Shown: piece by piece, positions 21,189-21,248 of the stretch
Position numbering within the stretch: the first letter of the stretch is position 1
How the letters are laid out: every line of letters starts with the position of its first letter
Source of the DNA: CAG-103 sp045112425
GTDB taxonomy: Bacteria > Bacillota > Clostridia > Oscillospirales > Oscillospiraceae
Direction of reading: 5' to 3'
Length of the DNA: 21,248 nt
Assembly: GCA_045112425.1 (NCBI GenBank)
Contig: JBGUHV010000026.1
Span: 1-21,248 of the forward strand
Translations under genes and position numbers: made by a program
Notes under the pieces: model-generated
What the model saw: only the letters and a program-made list of their open reading frames with translations
What the model was told of the DNA's origin: nothing
Databases searched by the model: none

Positions 21189-21248
21189 ATGAAAAGCACA
21201 CAACTCAATTTTACGGTCTCAGCTGCAGAAAAGCAGCGGATCGCAAAG
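21189..21248 (+). CDS. MobC-like relaxosome protein, 5' end only
   Basis: Only the first 20 codons are in the window; the gene runs off the right end. AGGAGG at 21179-21184 supports ATG 21189. The start MKSTQLNFTVSAAEKQRIAK resembles the ribbon-helix-helix N-terminus of MobC/relaxosome proteins (beta strand with alternating polar residues, then an EK-rich helix). Its position after a partition operon and hairpins fits mobilisation. Other small RHH regulators cannot be excluded. Confidence 0.5.
   Translation, partial: MKSTQLNFTVSAAEKQRIAK

Overview
The window looks like chromosomal DNA of a GC-rich gut anaerobe of the Clostridia, most likely an Oscillospiraceae-type Bacillota. Supporting signs are strong Shine-Dalgarno sequences, LAGC lipoproteins, an ECF substrate-binding component, SLH domains, Listeria-Bacteroides repeats and a CooC-type ATPase. 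The right third carries plasmid-like and mobile-element functions. No rRNA, tRNA, CRISPR array, transposase or integrase was seen.

Left part (1-5340): a CooC-like P-loop ATPase (minus strand) diverges from a TetR-family regulator. These are followed by an ABC uptake operon (lipoprotein, FecCD-type permease, ATPase) whose last gene encodes an FmdE-family zinc-ribbon protein. The FmdE partner makes a molybdate/tungstate-like oxyanion or metal chelate the most economical substrate guess. A strong bidirectional terminator closes the operon.

Middle (5340-13760): a minus-strand operon encodes an ECF S component, a SAM methyltransferase, a MoxR AAA+ ATPase, a DUF58 protein and a TgpA-like membrane protein without its transglutaminase domain. 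Diverging from it is a small CsoR-family repressor that lacks all three canonical metal/thiol ligands. This is followed by a lipoprotein joining Listeria-Bacteroides repeats to an SBP-like lobe, then a surface SLH protein with a degenerate 5'-nucleotidase fold. A shared promoter element (ATCCCC, G/C-rich core, GGTTGTG used as the -35) precedes the csoR-like operon, the ECF operon and the SLH gene. A weaker version precedes the ABC operon. Together they suggest a local regulon.

Right part (13760-21248): the most unusual piece is a 997-residue protein with the catalytic signature of two-barrel polymerases, in the arrangement seen in eukaryotic RNA-dependent RNA polymerases and in phage YonO-type enzymes (GGADYDGD, then VGQISN and EIDSAKSG). 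It is translationally coupled to an unknown 281-residue protein. Across a structured 320-bp control region lies a divergent D5-type SF3 helicase. Downstream are a Cys-rich VLP protein, a ParM-like actin, a ParR-like adaptor and the start of a MobC-like relaxosome gene. Two intergenic repeat families lie in both gaps beside the helicase gene: a 27-bp direct repeat with a hairpin, and three copies of a 15-bp interrupted palindrome. This ties the polymerase to the plasmid-like replication and partition module. The region reads as an integrative or conjugative plasmid-like element that carries its own polymerase; that interpretation is inference.
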